This document shows, piece after piece, positions 1 through 11,050 of a stretch of 64,000 nucleotides of DNA. Where the stretch lies: contig JAUJYZ010000585.1 of NCBI GenBank assembly GCA_033675265.1, forward strand, positions 186,001 to 250,000, written 5' to 3'. This stretch comes from Actinostola sp. cb2023. Lineage: Eukaryota > Cnidaria > Anthozoa > Actiniaria > Actinostolidae. The notes beneath the pieces were generated by a model. It was not told the origin of the DNA. It made no database searches and saw only the letters and a program-made list of their open reading frames with translations. Within the stretch, counting starts at the first letter, position 1. Each line of letters opens with the position of its first letter. Made by a program: the position numbers and the translations under genes.

Positions 1-26
1 CGACTTCCTCAATTTTGGCTAAAAAG

Positions 27-1088
27 CTACGTCGAGCTTGGCGTTAATTTCACGAAGAACGTCCTGTTCTTACAGTTGGTACAATCGTTCGACTCATCAA
101 GTTCTTCGCTGGTTTGAGACCCTTTTGATCTTCTTCTTCTCTTACTGCTCTCTCTTTCTTCTCTTTCCTTAGTTGTGTTACTTTCTTCGTCCATGCTACT
201 CATCTGCCAGAACACTAAAGTATTTTACATGGAGAAAGTTTGGACACGACCGCCACTTACATGTCGTGACGATTCAATCGACTCCTCTCTCCCTGCTGTC
301 TCCTCGTTCTTCTCGTCTTTGTTGTCTGCCTCGCTATCCTGACCTGTCTCGTCTTGTCCCGTCTCTGCTGGCGCTTCTTTCTCCCGCTCGTTGTCTTGTC
401 CAACTTGCCTTGGCGGCACGAATTCATACACTCTAGCCGCGCTTCCCTCCATCCTTCCTGCTTCTACCAAACTTGGGAAATTGGCCGACATCTGTCCCGT
501 CGGGAAACTGAAAGGTGCTGGGCACCTCCATGCTGTATGGCCTTGTTTTCCACAGCGATTGTATTCGACTGTCATTGTACAGTCGCTCGAGATATGTCCC
601 GGTATGCAACGATAACATTCTTTCTCCGGACAGTCTTTGACGAAATGCTCGCAACTACCACAATTTCTACATGTCTGTAGTTGTCCCCTGTAATAAACCT
701 TCACTTGACATCCTACGACCTTTAGGAAGCCGGGAATCGGGTTATTGAGCGCCATCGTAACCGTTCTCACCCCTGACTCTATCTCCGGATGTCCTGGCAT
801 CGCGTCTCTACGGATGTTATAGACATGTCCATATTCTCCTAATACAATGAGCAGGTCTCTGTTATCTACCTCGTAAGGCAGATAGTGTATCTTTACGTAT
901 TTCCTTCTGGCGTCTGCCGCCGACACTACAACGGGGTATCCATTTATTCTCACCGTTAACAAGTTTAACACTCTCTCCACGTGCTTGTTGTTCTCAAAGC
1001 TTACGACTACCGAGCCATCTCTGTCGGTCTGCACACATTTAATTACACCTTTGTCACAATCGCCATCCTGGTACAGAAAATTCACCAC
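27..1088 (-). pseudogene. LINE ORF1-like CCHC zinc-knuckle protein, with in-frame stop
   Basis: The minus-strand frame from 1088 to 225 encodes 287 residues. The central part carries retroelement-type zinc knuckles: CRNCGSCEHFVKDC (intact C-x2-C-x4-H-x4-C), CYRCIPGHISSDC (one residue short) and a third box, NRCGKQGHTAWRC, whose first cysteine is replaced by tyrosine. The N-terminal ~130 residues are RRM-like in general character, and the C-terminus is rich in Glu, Asp and Gln. After a TAA at 225-227 the same frame continues open to 27 with a K/R/E-rich stretch. Such proteins are the nucleic-acid-binding ORF1 of non-LTR retrotransposons. No reverse transcriptase is visible here; it would lie downstream, off the left edge. 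The defective knuckles argue for a decayed copy. The ORF1 class is fairly secure, the clade is not. Confidence 0.7.
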
Positions 1089-1670
1089 ATCCGCTGGGCT
1101 GACCTTGTGCGTGACGTCATGTTCCAGTGCTAGTCATATCGAGCATGCTCGGTTGTCTCCTCTACCCATGTACATAGATCTTTACATTTTTTCGCTCTCG
1201 CAATGAGAGGAAGCTACGAATATCCTTACGGCTTCCTACTTACGAATACAAAACCTCTCTCCAATGTGGGATGAGTTGAGGTGTATCCTGTGCATGACAT
1301 TGACGTCACAAGTACCTTTACAAGAAAGTTTCGTAATTTTCTTGTATTATTTGCTTAGAATTCGTGTAATACTGTTATAAATCAAGGTAAATTAGGATTA
1401 GTCCAGTCATTCTGTGGTTTAACCCACCACTAATTGCAACATAAGGTTTCTCTTCAAAATGTAGCTCAGACAACTGCTTTGATTAACATACTAAAAGTCC
1501 TACTAAAGTCCTACATGGGAAAGCCCTCAAAATTGACATAATTGCTACTCGCGCTATGCTGCAGCATGAAAACGAGGCTGAAACTGGAAGTAGTTTTATT
1601 TTGCTCGTTAAAACCTGTTTGTTTTATTCTTATGATTAACTTGTGGTCATGGTGCATCAACAAACATCAA
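1089..1670. other. non-coding stretch, nothing recognised
   Basis: I see no supported gene, tandem array or terminal repeat here. The part next to the LINE ORF1 relic could be 5' sequence of that element. Confidence 0.5.
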
Positions 1671-2454
1671 ACCCCATTCACACCAAGGCTTAAACATGGT
1701 TTAAGGTGGTTTAAGGTGGCTCCATATAGTTTAAGCGTGCGTGCGCGCGCAAGACCATGAGCATGCGCAATAATGGAACTTGAATGCGCGGGCGATCTTT
1801 TTTGAAAAGAAACTCCAAAACTACACAGTAAAATCTTTTCATAATTTTACAATTTGTTTGTAATATAAATCTACAGTAATTAACATAATATGAAAAAAAT
1901 TGATACAACAGATTTTTCTTTATTTTGCAAAATCGATATTTTGCAATATTTTGAATTCTCTAGTGCGGAATGTTTCAGTTCTTTGTCAAATGAAAGGTGA
2001 AGTGTAGAATTTTCATAATGAAAAGTATTAAAAAGATTCACCGTGTAAACTGCGTTTTTATTGATTTTATGAGAAAAATTACCTTTGTTAAAGCTGGCAT
2101 GGCATTGCTATGGCAACCTTTCGAGTGATCATTTTCATATAAAACGATTCCCCAACTCATGATCTGTTGGTTGGCTGAACGGGTGTCAAATTATACATCT
2201 GTATTAGCTATAAGACGCTTTATACATCTGGTATAAAGGCCCTTAAAACTATATGGAGCCTCCTTAACTAAACAGGTTTAGAAAATTATCTACAGACTCC
2301 AGCAGTTTTGTGCCAAATGTTGCGTGGCAAACTGTCCTTTATGTTGTACAGTAGAAATTCCAGGTAGTTTGATTGTCTTGAAATTAGATGCCCTCGAATT
2401 AGAGAAGTAAGAATAAACTTAGTTTAACTAAACAAGGTTTGGTGTGAATGGGGT
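1671..2454. mobile_element. short non-autonomous TIR element, ~780 bp
   Basis: The left edge reads ACCCCATTCACACCAAG and the right edge is its inverse, GGTGTGAATGGGGT. A second inverted pair lies inside (about 1714-1734 against 2246-2268, sharing ATATGGAGCC-type sequence). No coding capacity is visible. ATCA flanks both sides, but with one unmatched A on the left, so the target duplication is uncertain. Confidence 0.6.
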
Positions 2455-2586
2455 ATCAGACTCCTGACAATTTCATGAATATGCATACGTGCAAAATGTA
2501 CCACATTTCTTTTCGGGTGTGATACTAGTAAAATATGAGAAAAACGTCACATTTTGAAAATCGTGATACGGAGGCTTCACAGACTT

Positions 2587-3156
2587 CTACTCGTTGTCAC
2601 TGTCATTTTCTTCAGTCAGGACAGAGGAGTTTGTGCAGCTAGAGCCTTTGCACTGGCCACAAGCTGGCGAACATTCTAGGATGTGATTGCGGCAGGAACA
2701 TCGCATCGTGCTACATCCGGATGCACAGTTGCACCTCACTATTTGTAGTAGGCTCTCTGGCGCTGGTGGCATATCCATCATCACCGGGATAACCTGTTCG
2801 TCTCTCACCTTCCAGCCCCACTCTTCAACATCCACGTCATTCCCTTTCCAATGCAGGATTTGGGCGTACACCCGGTAACTGTGGTAATTCGCTGCAGCCG
2901 ATGTGGGTGGGAGGTTGTTATGTTGAATATGGGTTGTTCTTGTTGCCAGTTTTTCTTTGTCACGTTGATACTGGATGTCATCGAGCTGGCTTCCTGGCTT
3001 CCCGTTATAGAAGATCACTAGAGCATTATGCCCTGCCGTTTCGATAGCCTCTTTTGTTGCAATGCCATTAAACACCTCTGCTTGCTCGCGGAAATGAGCG
3101 GACGTGGCAGGGCTGATCCTTTCCCGATTCATGATGTGCGCGAGATGTGGTGTCAC
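2587..3156 (-). CDS. CXC-domain (tesmin/TSO1-type) protein, likely repeat-associated
   Basis: A 189-residue open frame. The C-terminal third contains a cysteine array, CNCASGCSTMRCSC followed by CSPACGQC and CTNSS. This matches one CXC unit of the tesmin/TSO1 zinc-binding family, which binds DNA in chromatin regulators. The usual second CXC unit is absent and the protein ends in an acidic tail. The N-terminal ~120 residues are not recognised. No upstream exon is evident, so this may be the last exon of a longer repeat-encoded gene; similar CXC tails recur on invertebrate transposon-linked proteins (family knowledge, not shown here). The start chosen is simply the first in-frame ATG. Confidence 0.55.
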   Translation of the reverse strand: MTPHLAHIMNRERISPATSAHFREQAEVFNGIATKEAIETAGHNALVIFYNGKPGSQLDDIQYQRDKEKLATRTTHIQHNNLPPTSAAANYHSYRVYAQILHWKGNDVDVEEWGWKVRDEQVIPVMMDMPPAPESLLQIVRCNCASGCSTMRCSCRNHILECSPACGQCKGSSCTNSSVLTEENDSDNE

Positions 3157-3834
3157 AGCCGAGAACAGCGTGGATGAAAAGGATGTTACGGCAAACCTTT
3201 TTCTAGCTGGGCTTGTATGCTCTTAATGAACTTTGACAGCAAATATCTCCTCAACAAAAGCGTTTATCGAAAATCGGAGACACGGTTTATTAGAACAAAG
3301 TGTGCTCATTACAATGGCACTTTCCATTTGAATTCCCGCGTGCACGCTACTCTTTGAACAAGGCCGGTCGAATTTTCTAAAATGTGCAATAACATAAAAA
3401 TATTTACAAAATAGGAAATAATCTCCAGCATATTTAGAATCTGCATTTATTCAGCTTTAAGAAAATGTATACTTTTATACATGTTGGACGAGTGGTTAGC
3501 GAGGTACGCGGCTTTCAGTGAACACTAGTCACGAAGGTCCACTGGTACCTTAAATTAATTGTTTATGCTTCAAATTATATATTTTTTAAACTGACGGACA
3601 TGTAGTATTTTCAAAACCCTGTCCGGCTGCCGCACATCTAGACACAGCGTATATTATATTTATATTAACTGGTACTTCTTTTAATATTTCTGATCGCACT
3701 TCAACTTTACTATTTATAGGCCTAACTGATATTGAGATCCGACGATTTAATCGGAAAAAAAAAGAATTTAGATTACAGTATGCTAATGTCGTTAAAGTTG
3801 ACACCACGACAAGTGACACAGCAACTCAGTAGAC
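3157..3834. repeat. non-coding; diverged copy of a dispersed repeat near 3490-3640
   Basis: The text around 3500-3640 (GGCTTTCAGTGAACACTAGT, later GACATGTAGTATTTTCAAAA) resembles the units at 6210-6450 and 6700-6770. The remainder shows no gene. Confidence 0.5.
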
Positions 3835-4401
3835 ATGGGACCTCTGAGACCCTACCGATCACCTCCTGCATGGAAATCGACCTCTATGGGATTCATTCCT
3901 AATCCAACCACGTTAAGGGCTTCATTTATGAATTCGTTTCTACCTGAGTTTTACAGTTCAAAGTTCAAGCACTGCAAGAGTGTCAAACAGTTTGTTAAAG
4001 AATTTCACGGTACAGGAAGAGAGCTTTACCATTCGAAGCAGCAAATGAATGGCATAGAGAAACAAATAAACTCCATGATGAACAAGGAAAATCCTGCCGC
4101 AGCAGGAGCTGTTCTTGATAGCGATTATACTCTGATTCCAAGTGATATTGTCAGAATTAACCATAACATCGAAAATGCCAAACAAATTATATTGAATCTA
4201 AGTTCCATTGATAGTGAAATCAAAGCTTTAGATAGCAAACTTTTCAGTTCCTCTGGAAAACTAAAAAATGGAGAATAACCTACCCATAAGTTATTTGAAC
4301 AAAGTTATTTGGGACAAATCACCCTTCTCCAGACCAGAGTAAGAGGTATCAATAATCAGCTTACAGATTTGAAAGCAAAATGTGCTCTACTCTTTAAGGT
4401 A

Positions 4402-4848
4402 CCTTATTCGTACTTAATTTCGCGCGTACTTAATTTCGCGATGTTGTTAAGACAGCATTTCGCGAGGCTTTATTTTCGCGATTTCGATAAGAGAAAATGA
4501 AAAAGAGCATTAAATTTCGCGAAAGCGGTGTCAACAACATTAATTTTTTTCTAAAAAAACAAACTTATTTCTATACAAACAGGAACAAGATGACAGTCAA
4601 CTAGACTAACTAGACGTTATAAACTTGTAGCTAAAACAGACAAACAAGTTTACGCTATACGGTTGCTCAGTTGCAAATGGTAGTATTATGTTGTTGAATA
4701 AGTCGTTTTAAAAACCAATTTCGTAATTAGTTCATGTTGATTAAATGGTTTCGATATGTATTTTTTTCTCTGGGTATAATATTTCGCGTGTTTAAAGTCG
4801 GCGAGCCTTTTTTCCCCGCGAGCCTCGCGAAATTAAGTACGAATAAGG
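4402..4848. mobile_element. 447 bp TIR element, TSD TA
   Basis: The ends read CCTTATTCGTACTTAATTTC and its inverse, flanked by TA on both sides (4400-4401 and 4849-4850). The right half is repeated, inverted and truncated, at 11627-11836. It inserted in the unidentified ORF. Non-coding; the TA duplication suggests a Tc1/mariner-type mobilising enzyme. Confidence 0.8.
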
Positions 4849-4984
4849 TAACATATTCTAAGTCAAAAAGAAAAACAGAAAACAGAAAAAAGAAGGCTAA
4901 AAAAACAAGAATGGAGGCAAACTGCAAGTTACTAATTGAAACCATTGCACCCCAACATAAATCATATCATGGTATAGAGCCCAT

Positions 4985-5712
4985 CATGCTCGAGGATCCA
5001 GAGGTTTTTGTCCGCGCTCTGAAGTCACCGGCCGAAACAACCCGCTGGATAAATTACCTGCTAGTACGAGTTCTGTGGCGTGATACGAATCTTGATTTTG
5101 ATTGGCCCTCTTTTTGAGGGTAAAAAAGAGGGCCAATCAAAACTCGACCATAATTTTCAAAGATAGCGTCCATGTTGACGGATGTTTTAAAGAAATGCAT
5201 TTGCGTGATGCGATCGATCACGTATATACTCTAGTTTTTCCCCGGGATCGATTTCCTAAAGCCAGAACAGTTCATGGACCTTCATGGTTCTTGAAGCGTT
5301 TAATTGTCGTTTAAAAAAAAAGGATGATATGTATTTGCACAGCTACCGACAGGATATGGCAAAAGCTTGATATTTTTGCTAGTGATATCCGATCCTTAGC
5401 GCTGGTAAATGTGTTGTTTGAATTGGGAGGCCAGAAACGATTTGAAGCTACAAGTACCGCCAACTGAAAGAATACGCACCACGAGTACGGAATACAGAGT
5501 TTTCAGCGTATATATCATTTTTTATGAACAATCTGGACTTCAGTTATCACTTCATTTTTGACATTTCTTTAGGGTCTAAAATGCGAGCTATACTAAATCC
5601 GCTTGAGAGTGTATCACGCCCCAGAACTCGTACTAGTAGGTAATTTATCCAGCGGGTTGTTTCGGCCAGTGGTTTCGGAGCGCGGACAAATACCGCTGGA
5701 TCCTCGAGCATG
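4985..5712. mobile_element. 728 bp Mutator-like short element, 9 bp TSD
   Basis: The two ends form long inverted repeats of about 110 bp starting CATGCTCGAGGATCCAG. AGAGCCCAT is duplicated on each side (4976-4984 and 5713-5721). A 9 bp duplication with long TIRs is the Mutator/MULE signature. Apparent open frames within the TIRs are non-genic. Confidence 0.8.
5098..5143. repeat. perfect hairpin inside the Mutator-like short element
   Basis: Two inverted arms of about 20 bases (TTTTGATTGGCCCTCTTTTT type) are separated by a few bases. It lies inside a eukaryotic non-coding element. Confidence 0.7.
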
Positions 5713-6189
5713 AGAGCCCATTGGCCCCTTCGAACTTCATTACGAAGGAATAAGTGGTATATCAAAGAAACAGTTGCCATACATCCGTTTTGCCTTTGAC
5801 AAGGGACTGTTTACCAAGACAGCAGAGGACACTATCAAGCAATATCTGCCCTTTACCATGAATGAGAATGGCGATGATGATGACGACGAAGATGATGATG
5901 ATGCCAATAGCAGTGTTGATGGTGATGCTGAGGATAGTGACGAAAATTATAGTGCAACTGAGCATTAACAACAATAAATTCTTCTAGACATTCCACAATT
6001 GATTTGATACATTCATAATTGGTAGATACATTCATATTTTATAGCTTGTCATGTTTTTGTAAACAAGTAAATTTATATTGTCTTTTATATATGATTTTCC
6101 TATTCCTGTAATATAAATAAATGTATAGTAATATATAATATTAAAACACAATGCTCTTTCAGATCACATGAGCATATAAATTGGCTTAT

Positions 6190-7000
6190 GCCAGAGATCT
6201 TGTTCTTAGCACTCTACGCGGATTTCAGTGAACAGTGGTCACGAAGATCCCCTTGTACCTTAACCGATTCAAACTATCCTAGCTTTGTTTAGGCTTCGAA
6301 ATACCTTGTGACAAGCGCCATGGATTTGAATTTCGAAAATCACTCTGATCTCGGTACACTTATCAAATCAACATAACAACACGGCACTTAGAAATTGTAC
6401 ATCGTGAACTGCCAGACAAGGTTTTGAAAATACTACATGTCCGGCAGTCGAGTTTTATGTATAATTTGAAGCGTAGAGTGCAATTTAGAAAAGCTTGAAA
6501 ACTAAATAACTAATTGGTACTAAATAGCACTAATGAAACAGTAGAAAACAATAGAAATAGTACTATTTAGTACTATTTAAAGTTAGTACTATTTCACGCT
6601 TTTCTAAATTGCACTCTATCAGCTAGCTTAGTTGTAAGGTAATTTTGTCGCTTGGTATAATAGCTTTGGGCTTCGAAATGTACCTAATATTCAGCACCAT
6701 ATCACACATCGCGAACTGCCGGACAGAGTTTTGAAATTACTAGATGTTCGGCAGTGGCCAGTCAATGTTTATGTACACTTGTAATCATAAACAATTAATT
6801 TAACCGATTCAAACTATCCTAGCTTTGTTTGGGCTTCGAAATACCTTGTGACAAGCGCCATGGATTTGAATTTCGAAAATCACTCTGATCTCGGTACAAC
6901 ACGGCACTGAGAAATGTCCGGTATTATAATAATTTTTTTGGATAATTTGAAGCGTAAGCAATTAATTTAACTGATTCAAACTATCCTAGCTTTGTTTTGG
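6190..7000. repeat. dispersed repeat, two tandem-like copies
   Basis: A block beginning AACCGATTCAAACTATCC is present at about 6263-6360, 6800-6895 and again in part at 6970. CTGCCGGACA...TTTTGAAA motifs recur at 6405-6450 and 6715-6760. Related text lies at 3490-3640. No coding capacity. Confidence 0.7.
6476..6616. mobile_element. 141 bp palindromic short element, TSD TA
   Basis: The ends GAGTGCAATTTAGAAAAGC and its inverse fold the whole unit into a hairpin, with TA on both sides. A related repeat copy near 6946-6965 reads through the same place with a single TA and serves as an empty site. A solo end of this family is at 17481-17504. Confidence 0.75.
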
Positions 7001-7299
7001 CTACATTATTAACAATACCAAAAATTATTTCGTGCAAGAAAATTTTAATGATGGATAGTATTCAGTTTTATACATTTTACATCAGTTTTACATTTTATAT
7101 ATAGCGTTATAAAATCCTTTATTTATTATTATTATTATTATTAATATTGTTATTATTATTGAATGGTGTATATGATCCCAGTCGATTATGGCGCGTGACT
7201 TCACCATTTAAAAAAATTGAATTTGACACAACAAATGACACAACACAAGAACAACTTTATTACCAAAAATGACAAAAAATTTACAAGCTTAGAATAAAG
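7001..7299. other. AT-rich non-coding stretch with TTA microsatellite
   Basis: TTATTATTATTATTATTA near 7120-7160. No gene seen. Confidence 0.6.
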
Positions 7300-7770
7300 A
7301 AAAACTGATAATGATCAAAATTACACCCATTCCACAGGTAGCCCAACCATTGTTTCTGAGGCTAATTATAGTATTAATAAAATATATTTGCATGCGCACG
7401 TCTTTTTTGATGGGTTTCCTGTGGTTTAGAACGCGCGCGCGATACGTATTATTTGGGTTCCCTGTGTTGAGTAACTTATATGTTGGGCTTCCTGTGTGCA
7501 TCCCACGCATCCCGCAGTACATGTGTATATTGAGACAAGGTATGAAACTCGGTCACGTGACAATTACGTTTTTGCTCCTATTTTTTTTCAATATGATGTG
7601 AAAATTTAATTTTTCTTCGGATAACTAAACTTGACTGTATTCTCTAAACACTTCATAAGTGTCAGTCGTGTATCTTCACCGTACGCTGAGAAACTTTAAT
7701 TTTGACATTTTGCGCCTCATGGCCTGATGTGCGCCGCACTTTTCTGGTGCACTTTTCCGTGAAACATTCG
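7300..7770 (+). repeat. left arm of a large inverted duplication
   Basis: This segment, with an internal insertion or divergence around 7555-7720, matches the reverse complement of about 10095-10400. Shared blocks include CCCAACCATTGTTTCTGAGG, GATACGTATTAT and CATGGCCTGATGTGCGCCGC. No coding is supported; apparent frames in either arm are by-products of the repeat. Confidence 0.75.
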
Positions 7771-8265
7771 GATTTTACCTTCGAGAGGACATCGGCCAGC
7801 GCTCGGCAAATCTGAATTGCTCTCATTTTTGCAAGTTTTAATATTTATATTTTCACTAAACATAAGTCAAAACATCTACAATATACTTTATTTGTTTTCT
7901 GTTTTGACTTTTATAAAGTATTTGTATTGTGTTTTAATTTTTATCGATTAAAATGCTTTAAAATTGAGGCAATGTGTTTTATAAATGCAGAATAGTCTCA
8001 ATATTTAGTACTGCATAACACATTTTTGCTATCAATACTTGTAAACAAAATGACAAACAAACGTATTTATTTCAACAATCAGTTACAGCGCTTCTCTTTC
8101 ACACGTGCAGGTTGGGAAGTAATTTCCGTTCGTTCAGGGTAGGTTTTCGTGGATGTCAATCATGTGTTTCTATGGCAACTTACGACAACTTTCCCGCCAG
8201 TCAGGTCAGTCTCGCTTCGGTCAGCAAATTCGAGGTGTTCGGCTTTATACTAAAAGGAGGTTTTC

Positions 8266-8811
8266 ATGATGTTCGAAAATTTTCTGAGAGAATTCGCCGA
8301 AGGGGAAAACACTGAAGATAGTCAAAGCGTCTACGAAGATGTTGGAATCACTTTACCAGACCTGGATGAAACGCAAATCGCACAGAGTGAGAACGAATTT
8401 GTAAGTACAAAGACGGAAAGACATGTGCTGCATCAAAGGCCGTCAACAAATTTCAATTTTAGCTTAAATTCATGTACAATATTGCATCTAAGGTGTGGAG
8501 AACACTGCCGATAAACCCTGTCTTTGAAGTCTTGAGTGTTGAAGTGATATTTTCTATCGATTTTCTATTTCTCACGCGTGCACTTCGAATTGTTTAGCGA
8601 GATGTCTCCCTTTACTTGAAAACAAGTAACGGACGAGTGCAAGGCGCAGAACATCCACCGTTCGAACTACCCAACCGCTGGACGTATGCCACTCTAAAGG
8701 CCATCGTTGAAGATTACGTCGAACGAATGACTGGAGCTCCGGTTGTTGTTGACCAATTGTACTACAAGAAGGCGAGAGGGAAGTCAGTTGTACAATCGAT
8801 TGACTTTATAC
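8266..8811 (+). CDS. two-exon gene fragment captured in a transposon, unidentified
   Basis: Exon 1 runs 8266-8400 from an ATG and ends at a consensus donor (TTT|GTAAGT). Exon 2 begins at 8598 after TTTAG and continues in the same phase to about 8811. Beyond that the frame, to its stop at 8876, is only antisense of the transposase HTH. The encoded ~116 residues are acidic at first (ENTEDSQSVYEDVGITLPDL), then contain PNRWTYATLKAIVEDYVERM and KKARGKSVVQS. I do not recognise the protein. The matched splice phase supports a real gene origin. It lies within the TIRs, so it moves with the element. Its 3' end is lost where transposase sequence resumes. Confidence 0.5.
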
Positions 8812-8921
8812 ACAAAACGCTCGCTCACACTGAGAGTTTCAGCAATTTCTCTGTTTTTAAGGCCTCTGGCTTTTAGCATGATTATTCTCCATCTAAAAGA
8901 TTTTGGGAAAGGCTTCGTCAT
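8797..8921 (-). pseudogene. N-terminal HTH of a Tc1/IS630-type transposase (fragment)
   Basis: Starting from an ATG at 8921, the minus strand encodes about 42 residues: MTKPFPKSFRWRIIMLKARG followed by NREIAETLSVSERFVYKV. This is the paired-like helix-turn-helix of IS630/Tc1 transposases, which recognises the element's own ends. The catalytic DDE domain is absent. It sits directly inside the right TIR, the usual position for a transposase start. Confidence 0.65.
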
Positions 8922-9098
8922 TGCTCCTAGAGTTGAATACAATGTAATAACATCCGAACTTGACCGAAGACCGAAGCAAGACTGGCGGGAAAGTTGACGT
9001 AAGTTGCAATAGAAACACATGATTGACATCCACGAAAACCTACCCTGAACGAACGGAAATTACTTCCCAACCTGCACGTGTCAATGAGAAGCGCTGTA

Positions 9099-10090
9099 AA
9101 ATAAGTTTACCAGCTTTTTACATACTGTTTTGCCGTTCTTTCTGTACAATTCATTCACTATATTGATCAGTAATACTATGGATATTATTTCGTATTAAAA
9201 AATACGAAATTAATAAATTCTAAGCCTGTAACCACAATCGACGAAGTTGTGAATGAATAACAAACATCGGAGTGTGATAAGCTTAGTTCTTCCGTGAACC
9301 GTATTTAAAATTACTCTGTGTTTCTTTCAGATGATAGTATTTGCTAAATGTGTTGTGCTATTTCAATGACAATAATGAACAACTGTTATAAATATTTTAG
9401 TTCACGGCAGCTTCAACTGCTTCACGAGTCCATCGCCATTCATGGCTCCTTCGATGTCAGTGAATTTGAGTTCGTCTATATTTTTGCTTCAGATGGTTTA
9501 TGCTGTGTTGGCCGGTTCCGGCTTGTGTTTTAAGAAGTACTGTAAGAACTGAAGTACAAAATAACATAGATGAGAGAGTCATAATGTTTAAACAGATAAA
9601 GTACTAGGTTCTTTGTTGAACTTGATTGAAGTGTATTTCACTGACAATTTGTACACTTGTAAGTCAAATAGCTTGGTCATAATTTATGACAAATAACTGA
9701 AGCAGCCCTTCTGCCATAGTGTAGGCTAGTCCTTTTTTGTCTTTTAATAGAGAACAGTTAGAACAAAAACTACTAAAACCTCAAGAAAATACTTCAGAAA
9801 ATATATTTAGTTCACCTTACTTTTCAACAAAACTGTCGTGTGTCGAGCACAACATACAATTCTCCACCATTCAAAATGAAAAAGGACTACTTTAAAACCG
9901 TCGAATTTCTTCTAAAGTTACTTAAAGTTGACATGAATTGTGATCTTCTAAACTTACCATGTATCAAGAATAGCATCCAAACGCTTACACCGAACAAATC
10001 ATGTTTTGTTTCATCAACTTCTCCGCCATTTTTCAAAACTTCAGCGACTTCACCCTGGGTACCCCCACGGGCCTGTAGCGTACGACGACT
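9099..10090. other. non-coding stretch
   Basis: No gene, tandem array or TIR recognised. Short AT-rich frames here have no coding character. Confidence 0.5.
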
Positions 10091-10094
10091 TCGG

Positions 10095-10400
10095 CTCTTC
10101 GGTTCACGGAAAAGTGCACCAGAAAAGAGCGGCGCACATCAGGCCATGATACGCCATCAGTTTCACACCTTGTTTCAATATACACATTGCTGCGGGTGCG
10201 TCCCGCAGGATGCACACAGGAAGCCCAACATTATACATTTCTATGCACAGGGAACCCAATATAATACGTATCGCGCGAGCGCTCTACCACAGGAAACCCA
10301 TCAAAAAAAGACGCGCGCATACAAATATATATTTTTAATAATTATAAATAGCCTCAGAAACAATGGTTGGGCTGCCTGTGCCATTCAACTCAATAATAAC
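10095..10400 (-). repeat. right arm of the large inverted duplication
   Basis: Inverse of about 7310-7770, lacking the ~165 bp present in the left arm near 7555-7720. Together the arms enclose the TA-flanked element at 8086-9096 and about 1 kb on its right. Confidence 0.75.
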
Positions 10401-11050
10401 AACGATAATGATGATGAAATTATGACAATGATTGATAACAACTTTAGTTACATGTAAGTATGAAAACACCTTATCATTCAATATTGAGCATATTTTTATC
10501 CTGTTCATTTGCAAATTGATAACCCAAAAGAAAATAGAAAAAAGAAAAACAAAATTGAGTGACGTAGCATATCAGTGGTAAATAAATTATTGCTTTGTTT
10601 CATAATTATTCCTATTTTCTTTTGGGTCAACATTTTTGCAAACACTATGTAGCCATTGATCCAACATTGATTATTCAACATTGATTATTCAACTTTTTGA
10701 ATTGAATTGAATTGAATTGAATTGAATTCGAACAATCAAATTAATAAAATCGATTTCAACGCTTCTCTTTCTGAGTATGGAAAGGAAAAACGGAAGTGGG
10801 ACTAGGGAGAGGGGGAATGGAGGGGAACATTCTCTTCCCCAGATCCCTCGTTTCGTTAGCAAAAACAAGATCTCTGGCACAAGCCAATTCAAGACAAATT
10901 CCAATAGGCTGCTAAAACAATAGCAGTATCAGACTCGTTGGGATTTGGGTCAGAGTACGCGTTCTTGGTAACGAGAGATCTGGGGACGAGATACACTGCA
11001 TGTATATGTGGGTCAGCCTGATTTTAAGATTTTTGCATTCCAGCACAGTA
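10401..11050. repeat. non-coding; short GAATT tandem repeat
   Basis: GAATTGAATTGAATTGAATT near 10698-10730 is a simple five-base repeat. The rest shows no gene. Confidence 0.6.

Larger units (their letters stand above)
3835..5968 (+). pseudogene. unidentified single-exon reading frame split by two short transposons
   Basis: Three blocks, 3835-4401, 4849-4984 and 5722-5968, form one continuous plus-strand frame once the elements at 4402-4848 (TSD TA) and 4985-5712 (9 bp TSD) and one copy of each TSD are removed. The first block starts at an ATG and has one in-frame TAA at 4276-4278. The middle block is Lys/Arg-rich (KSKRKTENRKKKAKK). The last block includes KKQLPYIRFAFDKG and ends in an Asp/Glu run and a stop at 5966-5968, with AATAAA a few bases later. 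The N-terminal part has coiled-coil character. I do not recognise the family. Clean frame restoration at both junctions makes a once-functional ORF of about 310 codons convincing; its role is unknown. Confidence 0.6.
8086..9096. mobile_element. 1.0 kb Tc1/mariner-like element carrying a foreign two-exon gene fragment
   Basis: TIRs of about 135 bp (8086-8220 and 8965-9096) begin CAGCGCTTCTC and are flanked by TA on each side (8084-8085, 9097-9098). Just inside the right TIR, on the minus strand, is the N-terminal DNA-binding part of a transposase. The rest of the transposase is missing, and its place is taken by a plus-strand two-exon frame. The structure looks like an internally deleted Tc1/IS630-type element that has captured unrelated sequence. 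Confidence 0.7.

Noticed and set aside
4734..5117. A 127-residue plus-strand frame and its inverted partner at 5547-5780
   Set aside because: The shared peptide (ETTRWINYLLVRVL) is the TIR of the 728 bp element read in frame; only 4849-4984 belongs to the underlying ORF.
5098..5143. Rho-independent terminator
   Set aside because: The hairpin with T/A run lies in a eukaryotic non-coding transposon; no bacterial context.
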